From contig OZ252296.1 in assembly GCA_965250245.1 (NCBI GenBank), forward strand, positions 4,526,001-4,590,000: DNA of 64,000 bases, read 5' to 3'. Of this stretch, positions 17,914-28,262 are shown piece by piece (position 1 is the stretch's first letter; the number at the start of each line of letters is the position of its first letter). The notes under the pieces were generated by a model. It saw only the letters and a list, made by a program, of their open reading frames with translations. It ran no database searches and had not been told where the DNA came from. The DNA comes from JABDIP01 sp965250245 (GTDB lineage: Bacteria; Pseudomonadota; Alphaproteobacteria; DSM-16000; Inquilinaceae). The position numbers were made by a program, and so were the translations under genes.

Positions 17914-19386
17914 TCAGCCGGCCGCTTCCCAGGCCTGTTTCTTGCGATAGATGGTCGAAGCGCTGATCTCCAGCAGCGCTGCGGCCTTGGAGATATTGCC
18001 GTTGCAGGCCGAGATGGCGTGCTCGATGGCATCCCGCTCCACCTGCCACAGCGGCCGGATGTCGCCATTCTGGTGCGCCGCGCCGTTCGCGTCCGGCGCC
18101 GCGGCCGCGGACCCGCCGGAGCCGACCGGCTGCGGCAGCATGGCGGCGGTCGCGTCGGGCCCGTGGTTCAGCACCACCACATGCCGCACCACGTTCTGCA
18201 GCTCGCGGACATTGCCGGGCCAGTCATAGGCCTTCAGGGCCTCCATCGCCCCGGCATCGAAGCGCTTGAAGTCGCGCCCCTCCTCCTCGGCATACTGCTT
18301 CAGCAGATGCTGGGCGATCTCGCCGATGTCCTCGCGCCGCTCGCGCAGGGGCGGCATGTGCACCGGCACGACGTGCAGCCGGTAGAACAGATCCTCGCGG
18401 AAGCGGCCGGCCGCCACCTCCGCCTGCGGGTCCCGGTTGGTCGCGCAGATGATGCGGATGTCGACCGTCTCGAGCTGGTTGCCGCCGACCTTCTGGAAGG
18501 CGCCGGACTGCAGGAAGCGCAGCAGCTTGCTCTGCAGCCCCGCATCCAGCTCGCAGACCTCGTCCAGGAACAGCGTGCCGCCATCGGCCATCGCGGCCGC
18601 CCCCTGGCGCTCGCTGATGGCGCCGGTGAAGGCGCCCTTCACATGGCCGAAGATCTCCGATTCCATGAGTTCCCGCGGGATCGCGCTGCAGTTCAGCGCG
18701 ATGAAGGGATGCTTGCACCGGCCGCTGTGGCGATGCACGGCGTCGGCGAAGACTTCCTTGCCGGTGCCGCTTTCGCCCGTGACGAAGACCGTGGCCTTGG
18801 AGGCCGCGATGCTGTCGATCGCCGCATAGACCGCCTGCATCGGCGCCGACGAGCCGATGAAGCCGTAATAGCGGCTGCGTTCCTGTCCCGGGGCCGAATT
18901 CACCTGGCCTGCCTCCAGCTTCAGGCGGTCGAGGGTGGTCAGGACCGCCTCGGTCAGTCGGGCGCGGCTGGCGGGCTTGATGACGTAGTCATGGGCGCCG
19001 TCCCGCATGGCGCGGACCGCGGCGTTGACCGAGCCGTTCGAGGTCAGCACCACCACGCCGATCGGCTCCGGGTGCTCCAGGGCCCAGCGCATGACCTCCT
19101 CGGCCTTGCCGCCGGGCAGCTCCAGGTCGAGCAGCAGCACCTGCGGCGGCTCGCGACGCATCGCCTCGCGCGCTTCCGCGGCCGATTGCACGCACCGCGT
19201 GTCGATGGACGCGCGGCCCAACTGGTCCGCGTAGGTCCTCGACAGGGAGGGAGAGTCGTCCACGAGCAAGACCCGAGCGCGCCACATCGAGCGGCAACCC
19301 ACCGGCATCCCCATGGCACCGTCAACCCGTCCCCTCGGATTGATGAGTTCTGCCGTCATTCCGCCGAACCCGTGCCAGACGCTCAT
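17914..19386 (-). CDS. sigma-54-dependent response regulator (NtrC/LuxO type)
   Basis: A 490-residue regulator with receiver, AAA+ and helix-turn-helix domains. Numbered from ATG 19386, the phospho-acceptor is Asp87 (LLLDLELPGG) and the conserved lysine is Lys137. Walker A is GESGTGK at 204-210, and the sigma-54 contact loop GAFTGA is at 251-256. The Fis-type helix at the C-terminus reads NISKAAALLEISASTIYRKK. The true start may be nearer residue 34 (MWRARVLLVDD), since no Shine-Dalgarno site is clear. It is closely similar to the regulator at 23207 across the whole length. No kinase is adjacent; MscS and OmpA-type genes follow in the same direction. Confidence 0.92.
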   Translation of the reverse strand: MSVWHGFGGMTAELINPRGRVDGAMGMPVGCRSMWRARVLLVDDSPSLSRTYADQLGRASIDTRCVQSAAEAREAMRREPPQVLLLDLELPGGKAEEVMRWALEHPEPIGVVVLTSNGSVNAAVRAMRDGAHDYVIKPASRARLTEAVLTTLDRLKLEAGQVNSAPGQERSRYYGFIGSSAPMQAVYAAIDSIAASKATVFVTGESGTGKEVFADAVHRHSGRCKHPFIALNCSAIPRELMESEIFGHVKGAFTGAISERQGAAAMADGGTLFLDEVCELDAGLQSKLLRFLQSGAFQKVGGNQLETVDIRIICATNRDPQAEVAAGRFREDLFYRLHVVPVHMPPLRERREDIGEIAQHLLKQYAEEEGRDFKRFDAGAMEALKAYDWPGNVRELQNVVRHVVVLNHGPDATAAMLPQPVGSGGSAAAAPDANGAAHQNGDIRPLWQVERDAIEHAISACNGNISKAAALLEISASTIYRKKQAWEAAG

Positions 19387-19565
19387 ATACTGAGCAGATT
19401 GATGCTTAGGCTCGGCGAGAAAGTTTAAATATAGGTAAAAATCGATCGATCGCGTTTTCCGAGTGTTTTTCTATCTATTAACGTCTCACTATTGATGAAT
19501 TTCTATTAATGTTAGAGTTCTTGAAAGGAATGGTCGGTCCGGCGCTCTTTTGTAACGCTCAGGCA

Positions 19566-19591
19566 GGCCTCTCCGAACGCCCGGAGAGGCC
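19566..19591. other. hairpin downstream of mscS-type gene
   Basis: A perfect 9-10-base-pair stem (GGCCTCTCC at 19566-19574 with GGAGAGGCC at 19583-19591) lies 25 bases past the stop of the leftward channel gene. No T-run follows on that strand, so terminator function is uncertain. Confidence 0.45.
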
Positions 19592-19615
19592 CTGTCCAAG
19601 CCGCGGAAACCAACC

Positions 19616-20464
19616 CTATTCGGCGGCCGCGGCGACGTCCGCGCCGGTCTGCACCACGTGGATCTGCCGCTGCGGGAACGGGATCGAGATCCCTTCCGCG
19701 TCGAGCCGCTGCTTGATGGTCTTGGTCAGCTCGAACTTCAGGGCCCAATAGTCCGACGAGGCGCACCAGACCCGCAGGATGATGTTGACCGAGCTGTCCG
19801 CCAGCTCGCCGACCGCCACCATCGGCTCCGGGTCCTTGTGCACCCGCTCGTCGGCGGTGGCGCATCCGGTGATCAGCTCCATGGCGGCATCGATGCTGTC
19901 CTCGTAGCCGATGCCGAACAGGAAGTCGACGCGCCTGGTGTCGTGGAAGCTGTAGTTCTTGATGGCGGTGTTCCAGACCTGCCCGTTGGGGGCGATGATC
20001 TGGACGTTGTCCGGCGTGCTGAGCTCGGTGGCGAACAGCGTCACCGACTTGACGGTACCGGAAATGCCGCCGGCATCGATGTAGTCGCCGACCTTGAAGG
20101 GGCGGAACAGCAGGATCATGACGCCGGCGGCCACGTTGCTGAGCGTGCCCTGCAGCGCCAGGCCGACGGCCAGGCCCATGGCGCCCAGCACCGCGATGAA
20201 GCTGGCGGTCTGCACGCCGAACCGGCTGAGCACCGCGATCACCGTGAAGGCGATTATGCCGTAGCGCACGAAGCTGGAGAAGAAGCCGCTCAGCATGGCG
20301 TCGACCTTGCCGCTGCGGGTCAGCAGCTTGGACACCGTGCGGCTGCACCAGCCGGCGGCGATCCAGCCGACGATCAGGATGACGATTGCGCCGATCACGT
20401 TGAGCCCGTAGGCGGTGACCAGTCCGACCGCCATATCGACGGTCTGGGCGACGGATTCATTCAT
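19616..20464 (-). CDS. small-conductance mechanosensitive channel (MscS family)
   Basis: A 282-residue inner-membrane channel that opens on membrane tension to release solutes after hypo-osmotic shock. Three hydrophobic segments lie at about 15-40, 62-85 and 92-118. The pore helix TM3 contains the Gly/Ala-rich run VLGAMGLAVGLALQGTLSN, as in MscS. The cytoplasmic cage follows, with VGDYIDAGGISGTVKSV and APNGQVWNTAIKNYSF. Length matches E. coli MscS (286). It lies between the sigma-54 regulator and the OmpA-type lipoprotein genes, all leftward. ATG 20464 has GGGAGAA upstream. Confidence 0.93.
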   Translation of the reverse strand: MNESVAQTVDMAVGLVTAYGLNVIGAIVILIVGWIAAGWCSRTVSKLLTRSGKVDAMLSGFFSSFVRYGIIAFTVIAVLSRFGVQTASFIAVLGAMGLAVGLALQGTLSNVAAGVMILLFRPFKVGDYIDAGGISGTVKSVTLFATELSTPDNVQIIAPNGQVWNTAIKNYSFHDTRRVDFLFGIGYEDSIDAAMELITGCATADERVHKDPEPMVAVGELADSSVNIILRVWCASSDYWALKFELTKTIKQRLDAEGISIPFPQRQIHVVQTGADVAAAAE

Positions 20465-20659
20465 TGTGGTTCTCCCTGCACGCGGCGACGCCCGGCGCCG
20501 GCCCGGTCGGAGCCCGGTCGGCGACGTCGATTGTCATGCGGCATCCGCCCGGCGAACACCGCCGGGTCCTCGCGGTCCGGGGATCACGGCATGCCGCCCT
20601 GCGGCACCGCCCTTGCGAATGCGGCGCCACGCATGGACGGTCGCTCGACCCGGCCGCAC

Positions 20660-20686
20660 GGCCGCGCCCCGCAGCGGGGCGCGGCC
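20660..20686 (-). other. strong GC hairpin after OmpA-type lipoprotein gene
   Basis: Two 13-base arms around a single A (20660-20672 and 20674-20686) form a near-perfect palindrome 10 bases beyond the stop at 20697. There is no T-run. It probably protects or ends the ompA-type transcript. Confidence 0.5.
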
Positions 20687-20696
20687 ATCTGGCAGC

Positions 20697-21515
20697 TTAC
20701 TGGACGACGATGAAGACGCGCCGGTTCTGGGCGTTGCGCACGCCGTCGGCGGTCTGCACCAGCAGGTCGTCCTGACCGACCGCCGCCTTGGAGATCGCAC
20801 CCGCGGGCACGCCGTTGGCCTCCAGATAGGCCGCGACGGCATCCGCGCGCTGCTGCGACAGGGCCAGGTTGTAGTCCTGCGAGCCGACCGTGTCGGTGTG
20901 GCCGACGACCTGGACCTTGGCGTCCGGATCCTTGGCGATGTCACCGAGGATCGTCGACAGCAGCAAGCCGGCATCGGCCGTCAGCGCTGCATCGTCGAAA
21001 TCGAAGAAGACGTTGTAGGGGCCGACGCCGCCGGCCGATGCCAGCAGGATGCCGTCGACCTCGTCCATCGCATCCTCATACCCGGCCCGGCAGCGGGCGA
21101 TGTCCTCGGGCTGATGGTTCTCTTCCTGCTCCTGCATCCAGCAGTCGAACATGATCTGCGCCGTGGCGACCTCGACCGGTGCCGCGTCCTGCGCGCCCTG
21201 GCCATAGGCGGACAGCAGGCGAACCCGGGCTTCGCCCAGCTCATCCTGGTTGGCCGACGGGATGTCGCGATACTCGAACGTGTCGGGCTCGACCGCGCCG
21301 TCCGAACCGGCGGAAATCGCCTTCTGGGCGAAATGGCGGGTGTCGCGCCAGTCGTATTCGGCCTGCTCGTTGGAGGCCAGCTCCGCATAGCCGGTATTCA
21401 GTGTCTGGTTGAAAGCATTGGACGAGGTCGGCGCCATGCTCGCATCGGGGATGCTGCAGGCGGCAAGAACTGCCGCAGCACACACCGTGGACGTCAGACC
21501 TATTGTTTTTTTCAT
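20697..21515 (-). CDS. OmpA-family lipoprotein with QEENHQPE-type N-terminal domain
   Basis: A 272-residue lipoprotein. The signal peptide ends in the lipobox L-A-A-C, Cys20. Residues 165-272 are an OmpA C-terminal peptidoglycan-binding domain (FFDFDDAAL, VQVVGHTDTVGSQDYNLALS, NRRVFIVV). Residues 40-150 form a domain I cannot name; it contains IMFDCWMQEQEENHQPEDI with two cysteines (125 and 142). The same domain occurs in the lipoprotein at 48701. ATG 21515 follows TGGAGAT. The product likely tethers the outer membrane to the wall, like Pal-type proteins, and it is a plausible substrate of Lgt. Confidence 0.85.
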   Translation of the reverse strand: MKKTIGLTSTVCAAAVLAACSIPDASMAPTSSNAFNQTLNTGYAELASNEQAEYDWRDTRHFAQKAISAGSDGAVEPDTFEYRDIPSANQDELGEARVRLLSAYGQGAQDAAPVEVATAQIMFDCWMQEQEENHQPEDIARCRAGYEDAMDEVDGILLASAGGVGPYNVFFDFDDAALTADAGLLLSTILGDIAKDPDAKVQVVGHTDTVGSQDYNLALSQQRADAVAAYLEANGVPAGAISKAAVGQDDLLVQTADGVRNAQNRRVFIVVQ

Positions 21516-22110
21516 TTCAGGATCTCCAGTTCCTTGTTGATGCCAGGGCCTCTCTATCGTTGCCGGCCCCCGCGTTCGGGGCAATCGATGCGGCGACTCA
21601 ATGGTGCGCCTTTTGGTCGCAGAGGTGCATCGTACGCCACTCAAACATAAGCCTCTTATCCTACCTGCCCGGCATCATCGCCCGCTCCGGAGCCGTCGCC
21701 GCGCCGCACGGCGCCAGAATAGCGCCACTTTTCCACCGAGCGCTAGATTGAAGAAAATTTTGCGCTAATTGCGTTCTTTCATCGAAACGTTTCTCCACCG
21801 GGAGCATTGCCGCCGCCATCGGACCGCCCCCGACCGCGCCCCACCCGCCTGTTCGCCCGCGCACGGGATCGGGGTGCGACGTGAATCTGCTGGTACTCCA
21901 ATCCTGCACCGGCTTAGTCTTGCCGCAGAACAGGTGCGGAAGCGCTCCATCGAGGTCAAGAAACCGCGGACGATCCGGCCGCAATGAAACAAATGCCTCA
22001 GGTTGGCCGTCGCCGAGACCCGTGCGGGCCTCGCGGCACGCGCTTTTCCGGTCCGAACCGTGAACCTCTGCCCGGACCGGCCGGATGAGTTCGGAAGGGA
22101 CCGACCGGCC
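21516..22110. other. 595-base intergenic region between divergent ompA-type and kinase genes
   Basis: No convincing gene is visible; the short open frames here lack ribosome sites and family resemblance. An AT-richer patch at about 21745-21800, with an inverted pair of GCGCTA motifs (21739-21744 and 21764-21769), is the likeliest promoter region. The stretch 21800-22100 has coding-like GC content but I find nothing recognisable in it. Confidence 0.5.
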
Positions 22111-23148
22111 ATGACCGGACAATCGACCGATGCGACGGCCGTCGCGGCCCGATGGCTCGTCGAACGGCAGGCCATGGGGATCGTCATGCTGGACGGCGAC
22201 GGGGTGGTGGTTGGCTGCCAGGGCGGGCTGGTCGACGGGATCGTTCCGGGCCGACCGCTGACGGAAACCCTGCCGATGCTCAAGGCCCATGAAGACCGGT
22301 TGGGCGCCCTGGCCGGAAACCCGGATGCGGAGGTCCTGATCCCCGACATCCGGCACCGCGACGGCCTGGGCCGCGACCGGACCTGCCAGATACGCGGCTT
22401 CGGCGCGCCGGCCGGCTCCGGCGTCATCCTGGTCTTTCAGGCGGCCGGCGGGCCGGACCGGGACCCGTCGCCGGGGGCCGCCGGCCCGGATCCGGAATCG
22501 CAATCGGTCTTCCTGGCCAATATCAGCCATGAGCTGCGAACGCCGCTGAACGTCATCATCGGCAACGCGGAGATCCTGCGCGACTGGGATGCCGGGAGGC
22601 TTCCGTCGGACGATCTGAGGGTCTTCGCCGAGGACATCCTGGAGAACGGCACCGTCTTGCTGGACCACATCAACGACCTGCTGGACCTCTCCAAGGCCGA
22701 GGCCGGCGGCCTCACCCTGATCGAGGAGCCGGTCGACATCGACCAGCTCGTCGACGAGACGCTGGCGACCTTCGGCGGGCGGGCCGGCGCCCGGCCGCCG
22801 GCGGTGGAGCATCATCACGAGCCCGGGCTGCCGCGCCTGATCGGCGACGCCGGACGCCTGCGGCAGATCCTGCATATCCTGCTGGGCCACGCGACACGCG
22901 GCGCCCCCGACGGCGTCGCCCTGTCGGTTCGATCGTTCGTCGACGCCGACGGCGCACCGACGATCGAGATGCTCGCCGACGGCGCCGCCCCGGTTGCTTC
23001 GGACGGCGCCGAGGACGGCAATGTGATCGGTCTGCCGCTGGCCAGGACGCTCGTCGCATTGCATGACGGGACGCTGGCCGTGGACAATGACGGCGATTTC
23101 CGCATCACCCTGCGCTTCCCGGCCAGCCGGGCGGAGGCCAAGGCATGA
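22111..23148 (+). CDS. histidine kinase with degenerate ATPase domain
   Basis: A 345-residue cytoplasmic protein. Residues 10-110 look like a PAS-type sensor (GIVMLDGDGVVVGC). The dimerisation/phosphotransfer H-box is intact: NISHELRTPLNVIIGN with His140. The ATPase part begins normally (LIGDAGRLRQILHILLGHA, about 245-265), but where the N-box asparagine is expected there is His, and no DxGxG ATP-lid motif is visible before IGLPLARTLVALHDG. ATP binding is therefore doubtful; it may be a phosphotransfer or phosphatase-only partner. It is followed after 58 bases by a sigma-54 response regulator, the likely partner. ATG 22111 has GGAAGGGA upstream. Confidence 0.8.
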   Translation: MTGQSTDATAVAARWLVERQAMGIVMLDGDGVVVGCQGGLVDGIVPGRPLTETLPMLKAHEDRLGALAGNPDAEVLIPDIRHRDGLGRDRTCQIRGFGAPAGSGVILVFQAAGGPDRDPSPGAAGPDPESQSVFLANISHELRTPLNVIIGNAEILRDWDAGRLPSDDLRVFAEDILENGTVLLDHINDLLDLSKAEAGGLTLIEEPVDIDQLVDETLATFGGRAGARPPAVEHHHEPGLPRLIGDAGRLRQILHILLGHATRGAPDGVALSVRSFVDADGAPTIEMLADGAAPVASDGAEDGNVIGLPLARTLVALHDGTLAVDNDGDFRITLRFPASRAEAKA

Positions 23149-23206
23149 TGCACCGCCACGCGACCGTCTTGCCGCGCCACGCCCGCAACCGGATGATCAT
23201 CCGCCC

Positions 23207-24658
<1,452 letters not shown>

Positions 24659-24788
24659 GCCCGGATTCCGGCGCCGCTCCGCCGACCCCACGACATCCTC
24701 ACGCGGTCGCGAACCGGGTTTATTCGTCGCCCGGATGATCCGTCCATATGTGTGTGCGCGTAAGACCCATGACGAGGATCGACCCGCC

Positions 24789-25631
24789 ATGCATCGACGC
24801 CATTTCCTGACCCTTGCCGCCGCCGTTCCGCTGGTCGGCGCGGGCACTTCCGCCGCGATCGCCGGACCGGCCGCGGACCTGTGGGAACACTGGTCGGGGC
24901 ACGATCCGCAGTCGCGCAAGACGGTCGATCATGGCCGCTGGCAAGACTTCCTGACGCGCTACGTCATGCCCTCACGCGACGGCATCAATCGGGTCGCCTA
25001 TGGCGCCGTCCGGCCAGGCGACCGGGATGCGCTGAAGGCCTATCTGGGCGACATGGCGATGGTCAAACCGACCATGCTGGCGCGGGACGAGCAGTTCGCC
25101 TATTGGGTCAATCTCTACAACGCGCTGACCGTCGACGTGATCCTGGACCACTACCCGGTCGACAGCATCCGCGACATCGACATCTCGCCCGGGCTGTTCG
25201 CCAACGGGCCATGGGGCCGGGAACTTCTCGAGGTCGAAGGCAGGGCCGTCACCCTGGACGACATCGAGCACCGCATCCTGCGGCCGGTATGGCAGGAGCC
25301 GCGCATCCACTACGCCGTCAACTGCGCCGCTCTGGGCTGTCCGAACCTCTCCACCACTGCGTTCACGGCCGCCAACACCGAGAGCCTGCTGGCCGAGGGT
25401 GCGGCGGCCTACGTCAACCATGATCGCGGCCACCGGATCCAGAACGGCCTGCTGCGGGTCTCCAGCATCTACAACTGGTTCGAAGAGGATTTCGGCGGCA
25501 GCGATGCCGGCGTGATCGCCCATCTGAAGCAGCACGCACGGGCTCCGCGGCGCGAGGCGCTGGCCTCGAAGACCAAGGTCGCCAGCCATTTCTACGACTG
25601 GTCGCTGAACGACAAGGCCAACGTGAGCTGA
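24789..25631 (+). CDS. DUF547 protein with Tat-like signal
   Basis: A 280-residue exported protein. The start MHRRHFLTLAAAVPLVGAG has a twin-arginine motif (Arg3-Arg4-x-Phe-Leu), so export by Tat is likely. The remainder is a DUF547 domain: QFAYWVNLYNALTVDVILDH, IHYAVNCAALGCPNLS and VSSIYNWFEEDF are its hallmarks. The conserved Cys, His and Asn suggest a cysteine-protease-like or transglutaminase-like fold, but no activity is established for the family. It lies downstream of the sigma-54 regulator in the same direction with a 130-base gap. Confidence 0.85.
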   Translation: MHRRHFLTLAAAVPLVGAGTSAAIAGPAADLWEHWSGHDPQSRKTVDHGRWQDFLTRYVMPSRDGINRVAYGAVRPGDRDALKAYLGDMAMVKPTMLARDEQFAYWVNLYNALTVDVILDHYPVDSIRDIDISPGLFANGPWGRELLEVEGRAVTLDDIEHRILRPVWQEPRIHYAVNCAALGCPNLSTTAFTAANTESLLAEGAAAYVNHDRGHRIQNGLLRVSSIYNWFEEDFGGSDAGVIAHLKQHARAPRREALASKTKVASHFYDWSLNDKANVS

Positions 25632-25706
25632 CGTCGCGGCAGCCGGTCAGCGCTGCCTCTGCCGCCGATTGACAAGCGCGCGCCATGGCCCGCATAACCG
25701 CGGGCC

Positions 25707-26462
25707 ATGGCCATCGAACTGCAACGAATCTGTCGTTATCCCGTCAAGGGGCTGAGCCCCGAGTCGCTGGACTCGGTGACGCTGGCGCCCGGCGAGGGGC
25801 TGCCCGACGACCGGCGGTTCGCCCTGGCCCACGGCGCCAACCGCTATGAGAGCCGAACCGGCTGGCTGCCGAAGCGCCATTTCCTCAACCTGATGAGCAA
25901 TGAGCGGCTGGCGACGCTGGAGACGCGGTACGAATCCGACGGCGGCATCCTGACCATCCGGCGCAAGGGCCGCCAGGTGGCGCGCGGCAACATCACCCAG
26001 CAGATCGGCCGCGACCTGATCGACCAGTTCTTCGCCGCCTTCATGCGAGACGAGTCGGTCCGGTCGCCCCGCCTCGTCGAGTCCCCCGGCGTGATGTTCA
26101 GCGACGTGAAGGAGAAGTTCGTCTCGATCATCAGCCTCGACTCGGTGCGCGACCTGGAGCGGGTCACCCGGCGGCCGGTCGACCCGCTGCGCTTTCGCGG
26201 CAATCTGATGATCGCCGGCGGCCGGCCCTGGCAGGAGCTCGATTGGGTCGGCAAGGAGCTGAGTATCGGTGCGGTCACGCTGTCGGTCGCCGAGCCGATC
26301 GGCCGCTGTGCGGCGACCAACGTCGATCCGGCCAGCGGCGAGCGCGACATGAACATCCCGAAGACCCTGGTGTCCGGGTTCGGCCACCATCACTGCGGCG
26401 TCTATGTGAAGGTGCTTAGCGGCGGCACGCTGTCGCCGGGCGATCCGGTCGCGATATCCTGA
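25707..26462 (+). CDS. MOSC-domain protein
   Basis: A 251-residue protein with an N-terminal MOSC beta-barrel (ELQRICRYPVKGLSPESLDS, LPDDRRFALAHG) and the MOSC domain proper, including FRGNLMIAGGRPWQELDWVG and the conserved cysteine in EPIGRCAATNVDPASGERD near residue 198. MOSC proteins such as YcbX handle molybdenum cofactor in N-hydroxylated base reduction. The YiiM/YcbX subgroup of this one is uncertain. The [2Fe-2S] ferredoxin domain of YcbX is absent. Confidence 0.85.
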   Translation: MAIELQRICRYPVKGLSPESLDSVTLAPGEGLPDDRRFALAHGANRYESRTGWLPKRHFLNLMSNERLATLETRYESDGGILTIRRKGRQVARGNITQQIGRDLIDQFFAAFMRDESVRSPRLVESPGVMFSDVKEKFVSIISLDSVRDLERVTRRPVDPLRFRGNLMIAGGRPWQELDWVGKELSIGAVTLSVAEPIGRCAATNVDPASGERDMNIPKTLVSGFGHHHCGVYVKVLSGGTLSPGDPVAIS

Positions 26463-26492
26463 ATTGAAGCCAGTCGTAACCGACCGGACAGA

Positions 26493-27203
26493 TCAATCGC
26501 CGTCGGTGTTGGCCTCCGGAGCGGCGTTGTCCTTGGCCGCCGACTTGCGCGGCCGCCCGGGACCGCGCCGCCGCGGCTTCGGGGCCGGCTGATCCTCGGC
26601 CGCCCCGTCTGCGCCATTGCCGGCCGCCAGCGTTTCGGAGTCGGGCTCGGATTCCGGCTTGGCGGTGATCACCTCGATGACCGCCTCGCCATTGGTCTGC
26701 TCGGCCGCCTGGTCGCGGGCGTCGTCCTGCCGCGGATCCTTGCCGAATTCGCTCTCCGCCTCCGCGCTGGACGCCGCGCCATCGGTGGCGACGTTCCGGT
26801 CCGGCTGATGGCCGTTTTCCCGCGCAGCGTTGTCGCTGGCCTCGCGCCGGCCGCCGTCGCGATGGCCGTTCTCTCGATGGCCGTTGTCGCGATTGCCGTC
26901 GCGCTGCCGGTGACCGTCGCGGCCTTCGGATTGCTGCTGGTTCTGGGCGTCGTTGATGGCGGCGATGATGCGGTAATAGTGCTCGGCATGCTGGAGATAG
27001 TTCTCCGCCATGATCCGGTCGCCGCTGGCCGAGGCGTCGCGCGCCAGGGCCTGGTATTTCTCATTCACCTGGAAGGCGGTGCCCCGGATGCGCACATCCG
27101 GGCCATTGCTGTCGAAAGTCTGGTTTCGATTCGGAAGGTTGCCTCGGCGTCCGCTGTTGTTGCCCCTGCCACGCGCACGCCTGTTGCTCGGTCCTTGTCT
27201 CAT
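26493..27203 (-). CDS. DUF4167 protein
   Basis: A 236-residue basic, low-complexity protein. The first ~90 residues are the DUF4167 domain typical of alphaproteobacteria: a start rich in Arg, Gly and Asn, then VRGTAFQVNEKYQALARDA-like sequence, then NYLQHAEHYYRIIAAI. It is followed by Asp/Arg/His/Gly repeats (HRENGHRDGG) and an acidic-then-basic tail ending in an AT-hook-like GPGRPRKS. RNA or DNA binding is a reasonable guess. It is the last gene of the leftward prfA-prmC group, its usual position. ATG 27203 follows AAGGG. Confidence 0.88.
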   Translation of the reverse strand: MRQGPSNRRARGRGNNSGRRGNLPNRNQTFDSNGPDVRIRGTAFQVNEKYQALARDASASGDRIMAENYLQHAEHYYRIIAAINDAQNQQQSEGRDGHRQRDGNRDNGHRENGHRDGGRREASDNAARENGHQPDRNVATDGAASSAEAESEFGKDPRQDDARDQAAEQTNGEAVIEVITAKPESEPDSETLAAGNGADGAAEDQPAPKPRRRGPGRPRKSAAKDNAAPEANTDGD

Positions 27204-27377
27204 CTAACCCTTGCTTTTCATCATGATGTGATGCCGACCCTCCGCCGGTCGGACTTGGGCGAACTCCACCGGCCGTCATCCGGTGGCTGGGTGATCGCAG
27301 GTCACAGCAATTGTGGGAAGCTGGACGACGATCCGGAAGCGTGTATCCCAGTCCTTCGCTGCAACGAACCTACCGTT

Positions 27378-28262
27378 TCACCGGCGCGAAGCCAATCCTT
27401 TTTTCCCGCAAACGCAGCGATTCCGCCCGTTCAGGTCCTCCAGAGCCGCCAAATCGACGAGCCCGGAGGCGCCCAGAAGACCCATGACCGACTCCGCCTG
27501 CCCAAGGCCAACCTCAAGGCACGCCCAGCCGTTTTCGGCCAGCAGGCCGGGCAGGACCGGCGCCAACACGCGGTACGCATCGAGGCCGTCGGCGCCGCCG
27601 CACAGGGCGCCTGCCGGGTCGAATTTCACGACTTCGGGTTCCAGCCCGGCCAGGTCGCCTTCGGTGATGTAGGGCGGGTTGCACACCACCAGATCGAATC
27701 GGGCGCCCAGGGACCCCGCCCAGTCGGACACCACGAATCGGGCGCGTTCCCCGACCCCGAGCCGGTCCGCGTTGCGGCGCGCCGTGGCCGCGGCGTCGGC
27801 GCTGAGATCGACGCCGACGCCGCGGGCGTGGGGCAGCTCCGACAGAAGGGCGACCAGTAAACAGCCGCTGCCGGTGCCCAGATCGAGGATGGAGAGCGCC
27901 TCCGACCGGTCGGACACCCGGTCCAGCGCGGCCTGGACCAGGGTCTCGCTGTCCGGCCGCGGGTCCAGGGTCGCCGGCGAAAGGGCGAAGTCCAGGCTCC
28001 AGAACTCCCGCTGCCCGACGATGCGGGACACCGGCTCCCGCGCCGCCCGACGGTCGCCGAGCCGATCGAGTGCGGTGCGTTCCGAATCGGTCAGCGGCCG
28101 GTCGCGATCGACATGCAGGCCGACACGGTCGATGCCCAGCGCGGCCATCGCCAGCAGGCGGGCGTCGCCGGCCGCACCGTCCACGCCGGCGGCGGCAAGC
28201 CGACGGGCCAGGCCCGTGACCGACTCAGCGAGCGTCGGGGCGGTCGCCGCCATCCGGTCCAT
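27378..28262 (-). CDS. prmC: release-factor glutamine methyltransferase
   Basis: A 294-residue enzyme that N5-methylates the glutamine of the GGQ motif in release factors, here that of the adjacent prfA product. The helical N-terminal domain spans 1-95. The SAM site is LDLGTGSGCLLVALL (127-141) and the catalytic NPPY is at 195-198. The start overlaps the end of prfA by 38 bases (ATG 28262), or 29 bases if ATG 28253 is used, which indicates translational coupling. Confidence 0.95.
   Translation of the reverse strand: MDRMAATAPTLAESVTGLARRLAAAGVDGAAGDARLLAMAALGIDRVGLHVDRDRPLTDSERTALDRLGDRRAAREPVSRIVGQREFWSLDFALSPATLDPRPDSETLVQAALDRVSDRSEALSILDLGTGSGCLLVALLSELPHARGVGVDLSADAAATARRNADRLGVGERARFVVSDWAGSLGARFDLVVCNPPYITEGDLAGLEPEVVKFDPAGALCGGADGLDAYRVLAPVLPGLLAENGWACLEVGLGQAESVMGLLGASGLVDLAALEDLNGRNRCVCGKKGLASRR

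Noticed and set aside
21769..22063. Small open frames between the OmpA-type gene and the kinase
   Set aside because: No ribosome site, no family resemblance, and composition typical of random frames in GC-rich DNA.
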